A stretch of DNA of 64,000 bases from Primula veris (GCA_963682055.1 OY821741.1:26048711-26112710), one strand, 5' to 3'. Positions 33,501 to 43,372 are shown, numbered from the stretch's first letter. Numbers and translations: made by a program. The notes: generated by a model not told the origin, from the sequence alone.

Positions 33501-36500
33501 AAAGGACTCAAATCCATCACTTTGAGACACACCAAAAATTATATGAAATAGCATAGGTAAGGGGGAGAAACTCAACAATCAAGTCCGTGTTTAAGTCCCA
33601 AGCTCACAAGCATTCCCATGGCTCAAGGTATGCGTTTCAACATACCTTTTGTAACGTTAATGTATGATCATCATGTAGGAATAAGATTCTAGCTTATTAT
33701 GTTTGTAACATAATTATATAAGTGTTAATAGACTTACATAAAATATATTTTAAACATAAATCAGGTCTCAAATTATATACCAAATCATCAATTTTCCTTT
33801 ACTATTGATCAGTTCCAACATTAGAATTCCAATTGGATTATTTTTTACTTTTATTCCTTCTTTTAACTTTCTGGGAGGATAATCGATATTGGTTTATGTT
33901 GGGTAAATAATAAAACAAAATTTGGAGCTTTTCTTGGTATTAGAAAAAAAGAAAGAAGAAATTCATTAGAGAAATTAGTGCAGGCCTTTTAAGTAGTGCT
34001 TAATTTGTTAGAGATAATTAAATTAGTAATAAGTAAGTCTCTTGCCCTTTTCTTTGTGTAGCCAAATGGATAACAATGTGAAAACTGAAAATTAAATTAG
34101 TCATTTGTTTGCTTAGGGCAGAAATCTATTTTAATGATTAGTCCTATGACTTTTATTTTTAATGCTGTGAAATGATTTTTTTTTAATGTGAATTGTGATG
34201 TAACTTCTGCATGTTTTGACTTAAGTCGATTGTCGCCTTCTGTAATTGTAGCCTATTAAGCTCGGCTTATTTCTTTCATTTTTAGTTTAACAAGCATTTA
34301 TAATGGATGTGTTAGCTAATTTTTTTCAATAACCTCAAAAATTAAAGGTTTTAAGGGAATTAACCAGACTTTTCTTTATGACTCAAATAATACTAGCTAT
34401 CTGCTTACTAGTTGCAGAAAATTCAAAAGTCCATAAATTCAAAAGTTATCTTGAACATATATCTGTGATGTAACTAAATTTATTCTTGTTTTCCATTAGC
34501 TAAAAGTATTGTTGAATTGACCCACATAAAAATAAAGGCTACTTTAATTGGTTTAGTGATAATGTACAACTTTTATGAGCAATTCAGAAAGTGCTGTTAG
34601 TGGATTCCATAGGAAAAAGGAAGATTATCAAATGAACTTAGTGAATTCTAATTATCGGATTACTATTTTTGTTCATTTGTATCAATGGGCTGTGTGCATG
34701 CATCTTCTTATGCTTATCTTGGTTATACATTTTCTGAGGTAGCCTACTGAGCACTCACTTTTATACTCACATTGAATAGGAGGTTATGATTTCGAATCTC
34801 GTTTCGCCTTCTGGATATTGTTTTTCTACTTATTTCCAATTATAATATCTGCAGAAAAGTGCACAATGGCTATCAGTTCCTCAGTTTGGGGACTGGGAGC
34901 AAAAGGGGGCATTCCCAGATTACTCAATGGACTTTTCTAAAATTAGAGAATCGAGGAAACAAAATAAGAGAGATTTATCGAGAGCTGGTCTTGGAAATGA
35001 GGAAGAGTTTGTATCGTCAGCACCAACTAAGACCGTCGGTGCTGATCACCACTGTCACAACCAATACCACCAGAGACACCACTCTCCAACTGTAAGATTT
35101 TTTTGTCTTTTCCTTTTCCTAGTAGAGTTATGTTAATCTTATTGAAAATTTGAAATAATATATCACAAATAGTGACATTTCGATGGTCAGAAGACGGAAA
35201 ACTGTACTTATGTACATCTAGAGGTGTAGAAAAGACTAGTTAGTAGTTAAGTTTTGCCTCTGTTAAACGAAACTGAGTAGAAATTTTTAAGGGAAACATA
35301 GTATTTCTGTAGAATCAGAACTATTTGTTCATAAAACTATGCTAAGGTGGATGTGAATCAACATATCATTTGAGTTTTGAGACTTGGATAGTTTACAATT
35401 TGTCAATTTAAAAAGTCATTTAGCTAGCTACTATATTTATGAATGGATGTTGGTGTAAAAGTTGATGAGAATACAGGTTAAATATCGGTGCAACGGTCGT
35501 AAAAAGACTTTCAAGGACTTTAAATTCTTTGCTGCGTACACATGCATATAGAATTTGTTAGCCAGGCCCTTTCTTGTGAAATTTGCAGCATCCTTTTTCT
35601 GAGCAGTTGCCAAGTAGATATACAGTTGAACAGTTATACGAACATAAACAAAGCTATAGAGGTTGTTGTTGGTCATTACTCCGTATTGAACCGTCCTATT
35701 AAAGATAGAAAATTGCTAAAGGTATGTTTGGTCGTGAATATGGAGTCATTGATGAGTGGGATACATGTGGGTGGTTTGGTGTGGCCAACTTGTTGCTCCC
35801 CTATTGATACATAAAATACTAATTTTTTTTATCATTCACTCCTTAGTATTGGAGGAGCATGCCTGACAAGATGTGGGTATTTCTTATTTAGAGGAGGCTG
35901 ATACTCGGCAAACACAATATCTTATTATGCTTTCTTCCTTTTTTTTGTTGTAGTAATCTTTACAAAGTTTTACATCAATTTATAGACTATAAAATAGACT
36001 CTTGAAATTCTAGATACACTTAATTCTGACATTCTGTTACTAAAACATTCATAACTTATTATAGGAAACTCCAAACTACTTGAAACCTTCATCATTAAAA
36101 TCTAGACTTAAAAACCTTTAATTTGATAGGTCATACACCTAAATTGAGCAACGTTTTCCCCTTCAACTTTACTCTTTAATTAACCTCAAAAAAATGTTCA
36201 ATGTGGAGTCTCAACTTTAATGTCAAAATTAAGTTTATTTTTCAACATCCCTCCTTAAACTTAATTCTCTTCTATCCTTCATCCCAAGTATCTTGTTGTA
36301 GTTCTCGAGCAGCAGTGTCGGTAGCGGTTTCGTGAAAATATCTGCAACTTGATCACGACTTGCCACATGAACCATTTTCACCGTTCCTTCCTTCACATGA
36401 TCTCGAATAAAATGAAAAGGAACGTCGATGTGTTTGCTCCTTTCATGATTCATTGGATTTTTTGCCAGTTCGATCGCTGATCTGTTGTCGACTCGAATCT

Positions 36501-39500
36501 CGGTTGCCTCGTGTTGTGGATTCTCCATCTCACTTAGGAAATTCCTTAACGAAATTGTGTGGCACACACACCAAGATGCTGCCACATATTTAGCTTCGCA
36601 AGTTGAGAGTGTCACAATCGGTTGCTTCTTCGACAGCCAAGTGAATGTCGTGTTTCCAACATAGAACACATATCCCGATGTGCTCTTTCGGTCATCTACA
36701 TCTCCGCACCAATCCCTGTCGGAATATCCTACTAGCTTGAAGCAATCACTTTTAGAATAGAATAACCCAAGGGATTCGGTTCCCCGAATATATCGCAGAA
36801 TTCTCTTTACTGCTTTCAAATGTGTGTAAACCGGCTCCTCCCTGAACCGACTTACTACTCCAATGCTATAAGAAATGTCCGGCCTTGTACATATGAGATA
36901 GCGGAGACTTCCAACTAGACTTTGGTATTTGGTTGCATCTACTCATTCTCCATCATCAAACTTAGAAAGTTTTGTACCGAGCTCCATCGGTGTCGATACC
37001 GAGTTCCAATCCGTCATTTTGTTCCTCTTCAAGATTTCTTTCGCATATGCTTCTTGTCACACAAAAATTCCCGTATTTTCTTGTTTAACCTCTACACCAA
37101 GGAAATACTTCATCAATCCCAAATCCGTCATCTCGAATTCCCGAGTCATCACGCTTTTAAATTTCTCTATCATTTCAGCATTGTTACCCATAAATATGAG
37201 GCCATCAACATAAAGAGCGACAAAGAGTAAATCACTTTCATTCTTTTTCACGTATAACACATGCTCATATGGGCATTGAGTAAACCCGTTCTTCTTGAAG
37301 TAGGTATCGATTCGGAAATTCCATGCTCGGGGTGCTTGCTTTAACCCATATAGAGCCTTCCTCAACTTCAATACTTTACTTTCCTTCCCGGCTTTCGTGT
37401 ACCTGGGCGGTTGTTCCACATACACCTCTTCTTCTAGCATGTCATTCAAAAATGCCGACTTGACATCCATTTGAAAATTTTTCCATTTGAATTGAGCTGC
37501 TTGAGCAATTAGAAGTCGAATTGTTTCCATTCTCGCAATCGGGGCAAAGACTTCATCATAGTCGATCCCCGCCTTTTGTCTATAGCCCTTCACAACCAGC
37601 CGTGCCTTGTATCTTCCAATCTCGCCTTGGGCATTCATCTTTTTCTTATATACCCATTTTACTCCTATCGCCTGACATCCTTTCGGCAAATCCACCAAAT
37701 CCCAAGTATTATTTCTTTCGATAGCCTTTATCTCTTCATCCATCGTAGCTTGCCATTCTTTATCTCGTACCGCTTCTTCAAAAGTAATTGTTTCGGCATC
37801 CGCCAAAAGACAAATTAAATGTACCTCACTTGTCGAGTTGTACAAATCTTGTATGCTTCGCATCCTTGGTTGTCTCGGCCCTTCATCATCATCAGATGTT
37901 TGAGTAATTTTCGGTGTTATCATCGGTGTAGCGGTTGTTGATTCTTCTTTTTCTTCCTTTTGCATCACCTCTTTTTGATTGTTCCAGTCCCATGCACTTT
38001 CTTCATTCACTTGCACATCTCGGCTTACAACCACCTTATTTTCAATTGGGTCGAATAGCTTGAAAGCTTTCGTCTGCTCATCATACCCGATAAACACGTA
38101 TTTCTTACTCTTATCATCTAGTTTGGTCCTTTTTTGATTTGGTACATGTGCATATGCCACACTACCGAATACTTTGAAATGCGATACAGTCGGTTTCTGT
38201 CCACTCCAAGCTTCTTGTGGTGTTTGGTCTTCCAATCTCGCATGTGGACATCGGTTATGCACATACACGGCACATTGAACCGCTTCTGCCCAGAAATCCT
38301 TCGGCATGTCTTTACTTCTCAACATTGACCGAACCATGTCGAGAATTGTACGATTCTTTCTCTCGGCCACACCATTTTGTTGAGGTGAGTAGGGTGCGGT
38401 TAAGAATCTCTTGATCCCTTGTTACTCGCAATAATTCATGAAATTTGTTGACATGTACTCTCCACCTCTATCTGACCGTAAAGCCTTGATATAAGACCCA
38501 GTCGTCTTCTCAACCAACACCTTGAATTTCTTGATCACCTCGAATGCCTCAGATTTTTCTTTCAAAAAATATACCCATGTTTTTCTTGTGTAATCGTCAA
38601 TAAAAGTGATGAAGTACCTCAACTCACTGAATGACTTAGGTGTGATCGGTCCGCATATGTCAGTGTGTACCAGCTCGAGAATTTCTTTTGCTCAATATTC
38701 TGCCTTCTTCAGGAACGAGCTCCTTGCATGCTTGCTGAGCAAACATCCTTCGCAAAACTTGGTGGTGTAGTCTATGTTCGGTAATCCATGAACCATGTCC
38801 TTCTTGGCCAACTCCTTTAGCCCACCATAATGGAGGTGACTGTATATTAGATGCCACAATGCTGATTTATCCTCCATGTCGAGTTGTAAACACTTTTCTC
38901 GTATGTATCGCAAGTTGAGCTTGTACATGCGATTTTTGGCCATTTCGACTCGTGCTACCAAGCGCCCTTGGTTGTTTTTCAATTGTAGTACTAGATCTTT
39001 CATGAATACCGAGTAACCCTTCTCCACGAGTTGTCCCATACTGAGGATGTTACTTTTCAGATCGGGCACATAGTAGACATCCTCGATCGACCCTTCTTTA
39101 CCATCTTTTTGATAAAAACATATTTTACCTCGGCCCTTTACTTGAATCTTTGATCCATTACCAAATGATACATGTCCATCTTCAACATCTTGTATCTCCT
39201 TGAATAGGTGTTTGTGTCCGCAGATGTGGTTGCTTGCTCTAGTATCGAGGTACCACACTGTGTCGTTGTCGGGATTGGTATCATTGTATGTCATCATAAG
39301 AACCCCATCTTTCATCTCATCCTCCGTGATAAGGTTGGTGTTCTCGTCTACTTTCTTCTCGAGATAGCAATCTTTTGCATAATGCCCGACCTTGCCACAA
39401 TTGTAACACTTGTCGGAGTTGCAATCCTTCGCATAGTGACCATACTTACCACCATCGCGATCATTTCCGCGACCTCCACGCCCGCGACCTCTACCTCGAA

Positions 39501-41718
39501 ATTTTGAGCGTAGAGTACCTTTTCATCTTTAATAGATACCTTGTCTTGTAGCGCTTCCTCAAGCGACTCTTTTTTCTTCTTCTTCTTTCGCTGTTCATGC
39601 GCCTCAAGTGAACCAGCGAGATCATCGATGGCCATCTCTTCCAAATTTTTCAACTCCTCAATTGAGCAAACAACATTCTCAAAATTTTCGGTCAATGACC
39701 TCAAAATCTTCTCCACAACTCTTGCATCAGTTAGGATCTCTCCATTGCGTTTAAGTTGATTCACCACTGTTTGCACACGTGTGATGTATTCAGATATTCC
39801 TTCTAACTCCTTCATTTTCATGGCCTCCAATTAGCCTCGAAGTGTTTGAAGTCGTACTTGTTTAACTCGGTCAACGCCTTTGAATACCTTTTGCAAAGTA
39901 TCCCAAGCCTCCTTCGACGTGGTTGCACCAGCAATCTTCTCAAAACCGGACTCATCCACCGCTTGGAATAAGAGATAGAGACCAGTCTTGTCTTTCATAC
40001 GCGTCTCTTTCACCGCCTTTAACTGGTTCTCTGTTATGTTACCGGTAACTTCCGATTCCGTATAGCCGTTTTCGACTAATTCCCACACATCTTGTGCACC
40101 GAGCAACGCACGCATTTGAATACTCCAATTGTTATAGTTTGACTTGGTAAGCCGTGACAGCGACATCAGCCCCAACGATGTACTCCCAGAATTCATCCCA
40201 ACGCTCTGATACCAATTTGACAAGATGTGGGTATTTCTTATTTAGAGGAGGCGAGTACTCGACAAACACATTCTCTTATTATGCTTTCTTCCTTTTTTTT
40301 GTTGTAGTAATCTTTACAAAGTTCTACATCAATTTATAGACTATAACATAGACTCTTGAAATTCTAGATACACTTAATTCTGATCTTATGTTACTAAAAC
40401 ATTCATAACTTATTATAGGAAACTCCAAACGACTTGAAACCTTCACCATTAAAATCTAGACTTAAAAACCTTTAATTTGATAGGTCATACACCTAAATTG
40501 AGCAACGTTTTCCCCTTCAACTTCACTCTTTAATTAACCTCAAAAAACTGTTCAATGTGGAGTCTCAACTTTAATGTCGAAATTAAGTTTATTTTTCAAC
40601 AATGTCAACCGGTGGACATCGTTGTTTTTGTTCAATATTATCTTCAAGTAACGTTGTACTTCTGAGTTCTGTTTGGAAATAAGACAAATAAGAAAATATA
40701 TTTGTTGCATTAAGTAACTAGTTTCTGCAGCAGTTTTTGAATAAGTTTATTTTTGTAGAAAATAAGTTGTTATCTGAATTTTACTACCAGTCTTAGTTTC
40801 TAGACCTCAATTTCTGCATTTAAACATATTCGATTATGTGTTGCAAAATTCTGGTAATCGATTAGTGTGAAATCCAAATTGAGAATTGCTTTTAAATCTT
40901 TCATTCTTGGTTGCATCTTTAATAAATGGTATTTTTAGTGCCTAAAAGTCATACTTTTTCTGTTCCAAATTCTAAGATACCCCGTCTTTTGTGTTGCAAG
41001 TTCCCATGAAGGTCAACAAAGCAAATGTCATGTGATGCAGTTGCAAGGGAGGACTGGGTATTTGTCAACTGCAACTGCCCCTTAATTTGGGGAAAAAACT
41101 ATTAAATACATGTCTGTACATAAATATTCATCCTAGTCAATAATAAAACTAACAAAGAGGCTTATATTTACTATCACAGCATATACACTGTAGTTGAAGT
41201 TGTTGAAGGCGAGAGACCCTCCTTGTTAAATGTTTGGTTTTATGATTTTTATAGTTATTACTTGGTGATTTCTTAATCGACATGTTTTAAAATGCTAAGA
41301 TAAGTATTAACATTTGGCCGGTAAGGGTGGGTACGGGACGCATTGGGGCGGATTTGTTTCAATCCTAACCCAACCCGTAAAATAAATGGCGAGGCGTATT
41401 AGTGCGGATTGATAAAATTTAAATCTCAACCCAACCCAATACAACCCGTTACAATTAAAACCCCAATCCAACCCAATCCAACCCGCAAAATAAATTGCGG
41501 GTTGGGACGGGTTGGGTTTAGATTGATTCTTAAATTTTTATTTTGGTCCTTTATTTTTCATAATTTTCATAATCAACACAAATTTTAAAATAAATTGAAT
41601 ATTTCAAACAGAAATATAAATTAAACTTAATCAAAGTTCGTTTAGAATATTCACGAACAAGTAATAAAACTAAAATATAACAATAATTAAAGGTTGCTAT
41701 CTTAAAATATACACAATG

Positions 41719-41781
<63 letters not shown>

Positions 41782-43372
41782 CGGGTTGAAACGGATTGTG
41801 ACGGATTAACCCGCGTTTGTGAACCTCAACCCTAACCCAACCCGCAAAATATATAGCGGATTGGGGCGGGACAGATTGATTTTTTTTGGACATTCAATCA
41901 ATCCCAACCCGTCCCAATCCATACGGATTGGGTTACGGGACGGATTTACGGATTTTTTACACACCGCCGGGGTAATGATACTCTTCCCTTGTTCATATCA
42001 TCTCATTAGAGTAGGCTTTCAAGTCCTACATGAGGCATTCTAGGTATAGTCTCACATTGTTCTATTATATATGGAATCCCGTTCAAGCCTTATGAATACG
42101 ATTACTTTTCTTGTAGGGCTCATTATTTAAGCCTTTCACATCTTTCTCTTATTTTTAGTATAAATTATAAATAATAAATATTTAAATTATTAAGGGTAAA
42201 TTATGGTTTAGTGACCTGAGTTTTGTCCAATTTTAGGATAAGTGATCTAAGTTTTTGCAATTTCGATTTTGTGACCTAAGTTTAACTTTTGTATTGTTTT
42301 AGTGACCTTGCGTCAATTCAGTGGACGAAATACGTTACATGTGCTATCACGTGCCCTCACGTCTGTTAGCTAAAAGGGTAAAATCTGAGGGTATTTTAGT
42401 CCTTTTAATAAGAAATATGTTTTTTTTCGAAAAATAAGATTGCAGGTCACTAAATTGCTAACAGAGTTAAACTTAGGTCACAAAACCGAAATTACAAAAA
42501 CTTATGTCAATTATCCTAAAATTGGCCAAAACTCAGGTCACTAAATAATAATTTACCCTATCATTAATAAACACAGATTTCGTTGTATTAGAGTTTGTAA
42601 TTCCTGCATCTTCTTTTTTGTATTCCATAAGAATGTTCTCAATGAATGAGGAGGTCCATGTAAAGGATGTTTACCATAAAAGAAACACATAATTTTAACT
42701 CTTGATAGATACTAGTTTAACAAGGCCACAAAGAACTTCCAGTGGAGCACATGGAATGAATGATTGTTGTCTTCTAATGCTTTTCTTAATGAAAATCGAT
42801 TGTCAAAACTGATGTCGGTTATTATCTTCATTTTTTCATCTCCTTGTTTAAAGGGTGGAGGTCGTGTTAATGTATATTATTTCAGAACTGGTCAACTTAA
42901 TTTTCACCAAGTTCCATTGACAAACAAAGTCATTTCCAGTTTTAATCATTAAATTCAATAATTAGCTAGTTTTTAGGAGTACATATCCAACAACTCTTTT
43001 AGGGAAGGTTAAAAAACGAATGAAAGAATGCAATTAGTAGAATATTTGTTGAAAGTTTGCTTCACGCACATGATGTAGCAAAAATAATTTAATAACCTGT
43101 GCAAGGGTTGACCCGGTACCTAAACAAAACTTCGAAAAATGCCTATCGAGTGTGATTATTTTAAATTGAATAATAACATTCTAATTTACTAAATTTTTCA
43201 AACACCCACGTATATAAGAATCCGTTCCTTGTCTCTTTTGTATATTTGATCCACGATAGGAATCTTGACTGAATATTGAGAATCTGACTTTATCTCTGTT
43301 CCAATTTTATGAATTTGTTTACAGGCAAGGAAAAGCATTTTCAGCTTCTTCAACTGTTGTGTAAAAGCTTGA
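9568..43372 (+). CDS. RIN4/NOI-domain protein, three coding exons spread over 33.8 kb
   Basis: Small plasma-membrane immune-regulator type protein of the RPM1-interacting protein 4 / NOI family. Exons: 9568-9588, 34855-35091 and 43325-43372; predicted length 101 residues. Exon 2 contains the family core VPQFGDW, matching the PxFGxW pattern known as the AvrRpt2 protease site, followed by [19 protein letters not shown] and a His-rich tail. Exon 3 encodes SFFNCCVKA and a stop; paired cysteines near the C-terminus are typical acylation sites. Both introns are GT-AG and all junctions are phase 0. Exons 2 and 3 are strongly supported by family resemblance. Exon 1 (encoding MEHHKEE, donor GTATAT) rests on phase, position and fit and could be wrong. 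Intron 1 holds Copia-A with the nested gypsy element and Copia-B; intron 2 holds Copia-D and a MITE. No premature stop is present. Confidence 0.72.
9620..9872 (+). repeat. Copia-A left LTR
   Basis: Starts CGTTGTGATAC (right copy TGTTGTGATAC, so the terminal T has changed) and ends ACACAACA. The TATA box CACTATATAAAGGGG is followed about 30-60 bp later by a CTCTCTCC tract. The sequence after the LTR, CGTTACCGGCAC, is the presumed primer-binding site and resembles the CGTTATCAGCAC type found in many plant copia elements. Confidence 0.9.
10930..11140 (+). other. Copia leader module, copy 2 (Copia-A)
   Basis: Same order of parts as the copies at 8121 and 28241. AAATAGG-CTCA-CCTATTT forms a 7 bp hairpin (10967-10984). 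AGGAAAGA (10998-11005) pairs with TCTTTCCT (11074-11081). GGCA-TTCG-TGCC at 11048-11059 is a UUCG-type tetraloop hairpin in RNA. CCCTCACC and GAGCTACC-AAAGGGG follow. Confidence 0.75.
11532..13450 (+). repeat. Tekay-type element left LTR with internal tandem repeats
   Basis: 1919 bp, from TGTAACATCCCG to GGGCGTGACA. Three tandem copies of a 129-141 bp unit run from about 12557 to 12925, each with TCTGTCTCTTCCTAATTCCG, GACAGAAGACGGC and GGCATGAGAGGTCC. A 66 bp duplication at about 12434-12550 contains TTGGCCGAGGCCTTAATATT twice. A GA/AAG-rich stretch is at about 11885-11935. The short frames at 12937-13256 are repeated in the right LTR and are unlikely to be genes. Confidence 0.93.
13466..14673 (+). 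other. 5' leader of the Tekay-type element with a CGATCGGTCG repeat cluster
   Basis: Untranslated leader between the primer-binding site and gag. Eight copies of CGATCGGTCG or a one-base variant lie at 14106, 14126, 14180, 14200, 14247, 14267, 14314 and 14336. They form four pairs spaced 20-22 bp, and the last three pairs recur every 67 bp as part of a larger repeat containing GGTGACCTC. A 151-codon frame at 14116-14571 overlaps this but is repeat-derived and not protein-like. Confidence 0.85.
14674..19482 (+). CDS. Ty3/gypsy gag-pol polyprotein (Tekay type)
   Basis: A 1602-residue polyprotein with no stop or frameshift. Order: an R/G/A-rich N-terminus (to about 65); the gag domain (about 120-290, [15 protein letters not shown] to the YLSRYAPD-like region); two CX2CX4HX4C zinc knuckles (about 350-380); a G/N/P-rich linker; protease with LFDTGAS; reverse transcriptase with [11 protein letters not shown]; RNase H; integrase with HHCC zinc residues (HPGGTKMYH...CLTCQ) and the DDE residues in [12 protein letters not shown] and GQSERT; then the GPFEIV block and a chromodomain-like tail. 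The start is ATG at 14674 after a long leader. It copies its RNA and integrates cDNA. No lesion is visible in any catalytic motif. Confidence 0.95.
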   Translation: MAITIRTSGRGPATRGGASPSSGAATRGRTNGRGRRAPRGREATRGVRAARGRGGRGNTNAPPPEQPEAENVYEEVNVEEEETFAPEPETVNANQVMTDLQKVVQMMVQNAQAGSSSNNGLLNFTRLGAPTFDGVGEPSIAEGWVDEMEKYLSAAGIVDGKQWVNMAQFHLKGEARKWWLGIVDTSDLTNIDWDGFIELFNRQFLPDYYKDEMRRRFDELYQGGMTVQAYQLKFTSLSRYAPDSVLGGAEKCRRFMKGLNPTISLQLASARHVDYNELVKSAQAVEGALLHNKRISDKSKTENAPREEKKRTWDMANNSRFPQQGRGERVFNPPPANTIMKRACFTCRDVNHRQYECPRVLCRTCNRFGHTASVCTLGQGRIDTNRPFNQPRLPPPPPRGPEFVPPHQLPGNQGGGYRGNHQGGGNRGNYRGGYQGQVNRGNHGGNRGPQGNPPVQARLFALPQLPNQGDPANVQGMVLVCSSWAHVLFDTGASRSFISRSLVESLLLEIGILENPIIVETPVRGRVVLDRVCRSCEMMVADHVFIFDLVVIEMSGFDVILGMDWLVHFNSFIDCVRRKVFLTTSSGDEVFFHGERDATLSSIPYYSKRVVGNLSCLLASLSIVDNDEEVEMWPRVVDDFRDVFPKDLPGLPPKRGLDFSIDLVPGTAPIDISPYRLAPAELKELSKQLEELLEKGFIRRSTSPWAAPALFVQKKDGSMRMCIDYRKLNRVTIKNKYPLSRIDDLFDQLKGATFFSKIDLRSGYYQLRVKDEDISKTAFRTRYGHYEFVVMPFGLTNAPAAFMELMNRIFKEYLDKFVVVFVDDILIYSSSREEHEEHLRLALLTLREHQLYRKFSKCDFWLNEVKFLGHVISEEGVKVDATKIEAVSNWTQPKNVFEIRSFLGLAGYYRRFVKDFSKLATPMTYLTKKGVKFGWSEACEKAFLELKKRLTSSPILVIPEQGKGYQVYCNASKEGLGCVLMQDGKVIAYASRQLRIHEKNYPTHDLELAAIVHVLKIWRHYLFGEKFEVFSDHKSLGHIFTQRDLNMRQRRWMEYLEQYDYDLHYHPGKANVVADALSRKSPATLAHVAIEEWRMMGKVNEFDLELGHVDVGTLYTIVVQPELVSRVLEAQEGDEKVESYEKQMSSSEGLDGWTKGTDGGLRFKGRTYVTENMRNEVLKEFHHSRLAVHPGGTKMYHDAKRQFWWPGMKRDVALYVSKCLTCQQVKAEHQRPAGMLQPLPVAEWKWEKIAMDFVTNLPRSVSGNDAVWVVVDRLTKSAHFIAIKMTNSVEILGRKYIKEVVRLHGVPISIVSDRDARFVSRFWGALQNALGTKLTMSTAFHPQTDGQSERTIQVLEDMLCACVNDFKGGWESHLPLVEFAYNNSFQASIGMAPFEALYGRPCRSPVCWTEVGEAEMLGPQLVQETTEKIKLIRQRLETARSRQKSYADKRRRPLEFEKGDQVFLRVSPRKGIMRFGSKGKLSPRFIGPFEIVDRVGEVAYRLDLPPKLAGVHPVFHVSMLKKYHHDPSHVVDFEDIEVSADVTYEVGPMRIIDVQEKELRGNTIRLVKVVWKHHGAEEATWEREDEMKRKYPNLDFSLGIFL
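19483..19921 (+). other. 3' untranslated region and polypurine tract of the Tekay-type element
   Basis: Holds two versions of the same end signal. The first, near 19494-19535, reads TTTCGGGACGAAATTTC, a purine tract GGGGAAGGG, then TGTAACGCC. The second, at 19888-19930, reads TTTCGGGACGAAATTC, AAGGAGGG, then TGTAACATC, where the LTR starts. The first looks like a relic polypurine tract with a few tens of bases of another LTR. Confidence 0.7.
19922..21841 (+). repeat. Tekay-type element right LTR
   Basis: 1920 bp, nearly identical to the left LTR at 11532-13450, including its internal three-copy repeat (about 20954-21316). It ends GGGACGTGACA at 21841, after which Copia-A gag sequence resumes. 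Confidence 0.93.
21842..25989 (+). pseudogene. Copia-A gag-pol remains
   Basis: Broken polyprotein of Copia-A downstream of the gypsy insertion. At 21867-22060 gag is recognisable ([19 protein letters not shown]), then shifts frame. At about 23610-23800 the integrase C-terminal region is readable across stops ([23 protein letters not shown]). The best preserved part is 25369-25989, 206 codons of the RT tail and RNase [31 protein letters not shown] and [11 protein letters not shown], ending in a normal stop. Many stops and frameshifts lie between. It cannot make a working polyprotein. Confidence 0.8.
25990..26703 (+). repeat. Copia-A 3' non-coding region with repeated cassette and extra polypurine tracts
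   Basis: Four diverged copies of a cassette with CTTTTGTCC, GGTTTTGTCCCAC, GGGTTTTC and CAAGGTTTT...GAGACA lie near 26170-26245, 26318-26385, 26424-26490 and 26560-26612. GTGAGGGGGAGCATCC occurs at about 26024-26039 and 26147-26162, and CAGGGGGAGTATCC at about 26279. The functional polypurine tract is at 26693-26703 next to the LTR. This cassette type is common just upstream of the 3' LTR in plant copia elements. Confidence 0.75.
26704..26955 (+). repeat. Copia-A right LTR
   Basis: 252 bp, TGTTGTGATAC to CACAACA, followed by the CACTT target duplication at 26956-26960. It is about 4 percent different from the left LTR by eye, clearly older than the nested gypsy. Confidence 0.9.
26961..27277 (+). 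other. Host intron sequence between Copia-A and Copia-B
   Basis: About 320 bp of AT-rich DNA with no ORF or repeat recognised. By the reconstruction of the NOI gene it is original intron 1 sequence. Confidence 0.6.
27283..27743 (+). repeat. Copia-B left LTR
   Basis: 461 bp, TGTAAGAATAATCCC to GACTTACA. Downstream of the TATA box it contains ATGGCTCAAG followed by GTATGCG (27623-27639), the proposed start codon and splice donor for gag. Confidence 0.93.
27623..32938 (+). pseudogene. Copia-B gag-pol polyprotein, three in-frame stops
   Basis: Predicted first exon 27623-27632 (ATGGCTCAAG) and second exon 28887-32938. Joining them gives one frame, and the protein-like sequence starts directly at the acceptor. 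Gag ([24 protein letters not shown]) runs to a zinc knuckle [14 protein letters not shown]. Then come protease WIDSGSS, integrase with [15 protein letters not shown] and [12 protein letters not shown] with [10 protein letters not shown], and RNase H ending [10 protein letters not shown]. Stops interrupt it at 29408 (TAG), 31499 (TGA) and 31595 (TGA). There are no frameshifts and no damaged catalytic motif seen. It codes for capsid, protease, integrase and reverse transcriptase, but full-length product needs readthrough. Without the intron no suitable ATG precedes gag. Confidence 0.88.
28241..28460 (+). other. Copia leader module, copy 3 (Copia-B)
   Basis: Most diverged copy of the module. TAGGCTCACCTA is retained at 28281-28292. 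The second hairpin is GCAGC-CTTA-GCTGC (28358-28371), a different sequence in the same place as GGCA-TTCG-TGCC of copy 2. AGGCAAGA pairs with TCTTACCT at 7 of 8 positions. CCCTCACC and GAGCTACCGAAAGGG follow. It lies inside the proposed leader intron 27633-28886. Confidence 0.72.
32939..33277 (+). other. Copia-B 3' non-coding region
   Basis: About 340 bp between the polyprotein stop and the right LTR, with no ORF. It ends with the purine-rich AAGTGGGAGAA used as polypurine tract. Confidence 0.75.
33278..33738 (+). repeat. Copia-B right LTR
   Basis: 461 bp copy of the left LTR with five substitutions seen by eye, including two in GAAAGTATTTTCATGAGGTTG. Followed by target duplication TAAAA. 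Confidence 0.93.
33744..34854 (+). other. 3' part of NOI gene intron 1
   Basis: AT-rich DNA without a recognisable ORF. It ends in a pyrimidine-rich acceptor TTTCCAATTATAATATCTGCAG at 34833-34854. A stretch near 34740-34808 with GGTTATGATTTCGAATCTC faintly resembles a tRNA-type B box, as in a SINE, but has no other SINE hallmark. Confidence 0.6.
35864..36247 (-). repeat. Copia-D 3' LTR
   Basis: 384 bp. On the minus strand it starts TGTTGAAAAATAAAC and ends CTTGTCA. The first bases supply the stop codon of the polyprotein (36235-36237). Confidence 0.9.
36235..40196 (-). pseudogene. Copia-D gag-pol remains
   Basis: Gag starts at 40196 ([27 protein letters not shown]), hits a TAA at 39833-39831 and later shifts frame near 39500. 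The zinc knuckle [14 protein letters not shown] is out of frame with the start. Protease reads YLDTRAS instead of the usual DTGAS. Integrase retains HTDICGP, SDRGGEY and [10 protein letters not shown] across two stops. RT reads [10 protein letters not shown], so the second catalytic aspartate of YVDD is glycine. RNase H (36819-36235) is readable and its stop lies inside the 3' LTR. The element cannot encode active protease or RT. Confidence 0.88.
40218..40601 (-). repeat. Copia-D 5' LTR
   Basis: 384 bp partner of 35864-36247, about 4 percent different by eye, adjoining the primer-binding site at 40203-40214. Confidence 0.9.
41322..41966. repeat. CCCAACCC-rich interspersed repeat, possible non-autonomous DNA element
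   Basis: Many AACCCAACCC and GGGTTGGG motifs occur in both orientations. The edges GGTGGGTA (about 41327) and TACACACC (about 41958) are near inverted repeats (7 of 8), and similar GCCGG-TAA sequence flanks both sides. A (TA)n microsatellite at 41719-41779 sits in the middle. The pattern fits a hAT-type non-autonomous element, but no exact target duplication is present. Confidence 0.4.
42193..42559. mobile_element. Foldback MITE with about 100 bp terminal inverted repeats (MULE-like)
   Basis: The left arm from AGGGTAAATTATG through TAGTGACCTGAGTTTTG, TTTTAGGATAA and TTTTGTGACCTAAGTTTAAC is matched, inverted, at about 42450-42559, with scattered mismatches. The middle is about 150 bp, with no ORF. 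Long terminal repeats of this AGGGTAAATTA type are seen in Mutator-like MITEs. A 9 bp target duplication was not found. Confidence 0.75.

Larger units (their letters stand above)
27283..33738 (+). mobile_element. Copia-B, nearly intact Ty1/copia LTR retrotransposon
   Basis: LTRs are 27283-27743 and 33278-33738, both 461 bp with five substitutions seen by eye. A perfect target duplication TAAAA lies at 27278-27282 and 33739-33743. The primer-binding site TGGTATCAAGAGC is at 27746-27758. A purine-rich GTGGGAGAA tract precedes the right LTR. Each LTR has a TATA box CCTATATAAAGGAC near 27497 and 33493. It carries a single-frame polyprotein with three nonsense codons. It sits in intron 1 of the NOI gene in the same direction. 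Confidence 0.94.
35864..40601 (-). mobile_element. Copia-D, Ty1/copia LTR retrotransposon on the minus strand
   Basis: 4738 bp in NOI intron 2, opposite to the host gene. LTRs are 40601-40218 (5' side) and 36247-35864, both 384 bp with about 16 differences by eye. The primer-binding site complement GCTCTGATACCA is at 40203-40214. The polypurine tract AAGGAGGGA borders 36248. Flanking 5 bp are ATGCC (35859-35863) and ATGTC (40602-40606), one transition apart. The leader is almost absent: gag ATG at 40196 is a few bases from the primer site. Confidence 0.92.
40607..43324 (+). other. 3' part of NOI gene intron 2
   Basis: Host intron DNA without protein-like ORFs. It contains a GGGTTGGG/CCCAACCC-rich repeat (about 41320-41966) with an embedded (TA)n run at 41719-41779, and a foldback MITE (42193-42559). 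It ends TTATGAATTTGTTTACAG at 43307-43324, a good acceptor for exon 3. Confidence 0.6.

Noticed and set aside
34740..34810. tRNA-like B-box sequence suggesting a SINE
   Set aside because: No A box at the right distance, no poly(A) or T tail and no target duplication.
41322..41966. Definite hAT transposon
   Set aside because: Ends match only 7 of 8 bases and no 8 bp duplication could be shown, so it is listed only as a possible element.
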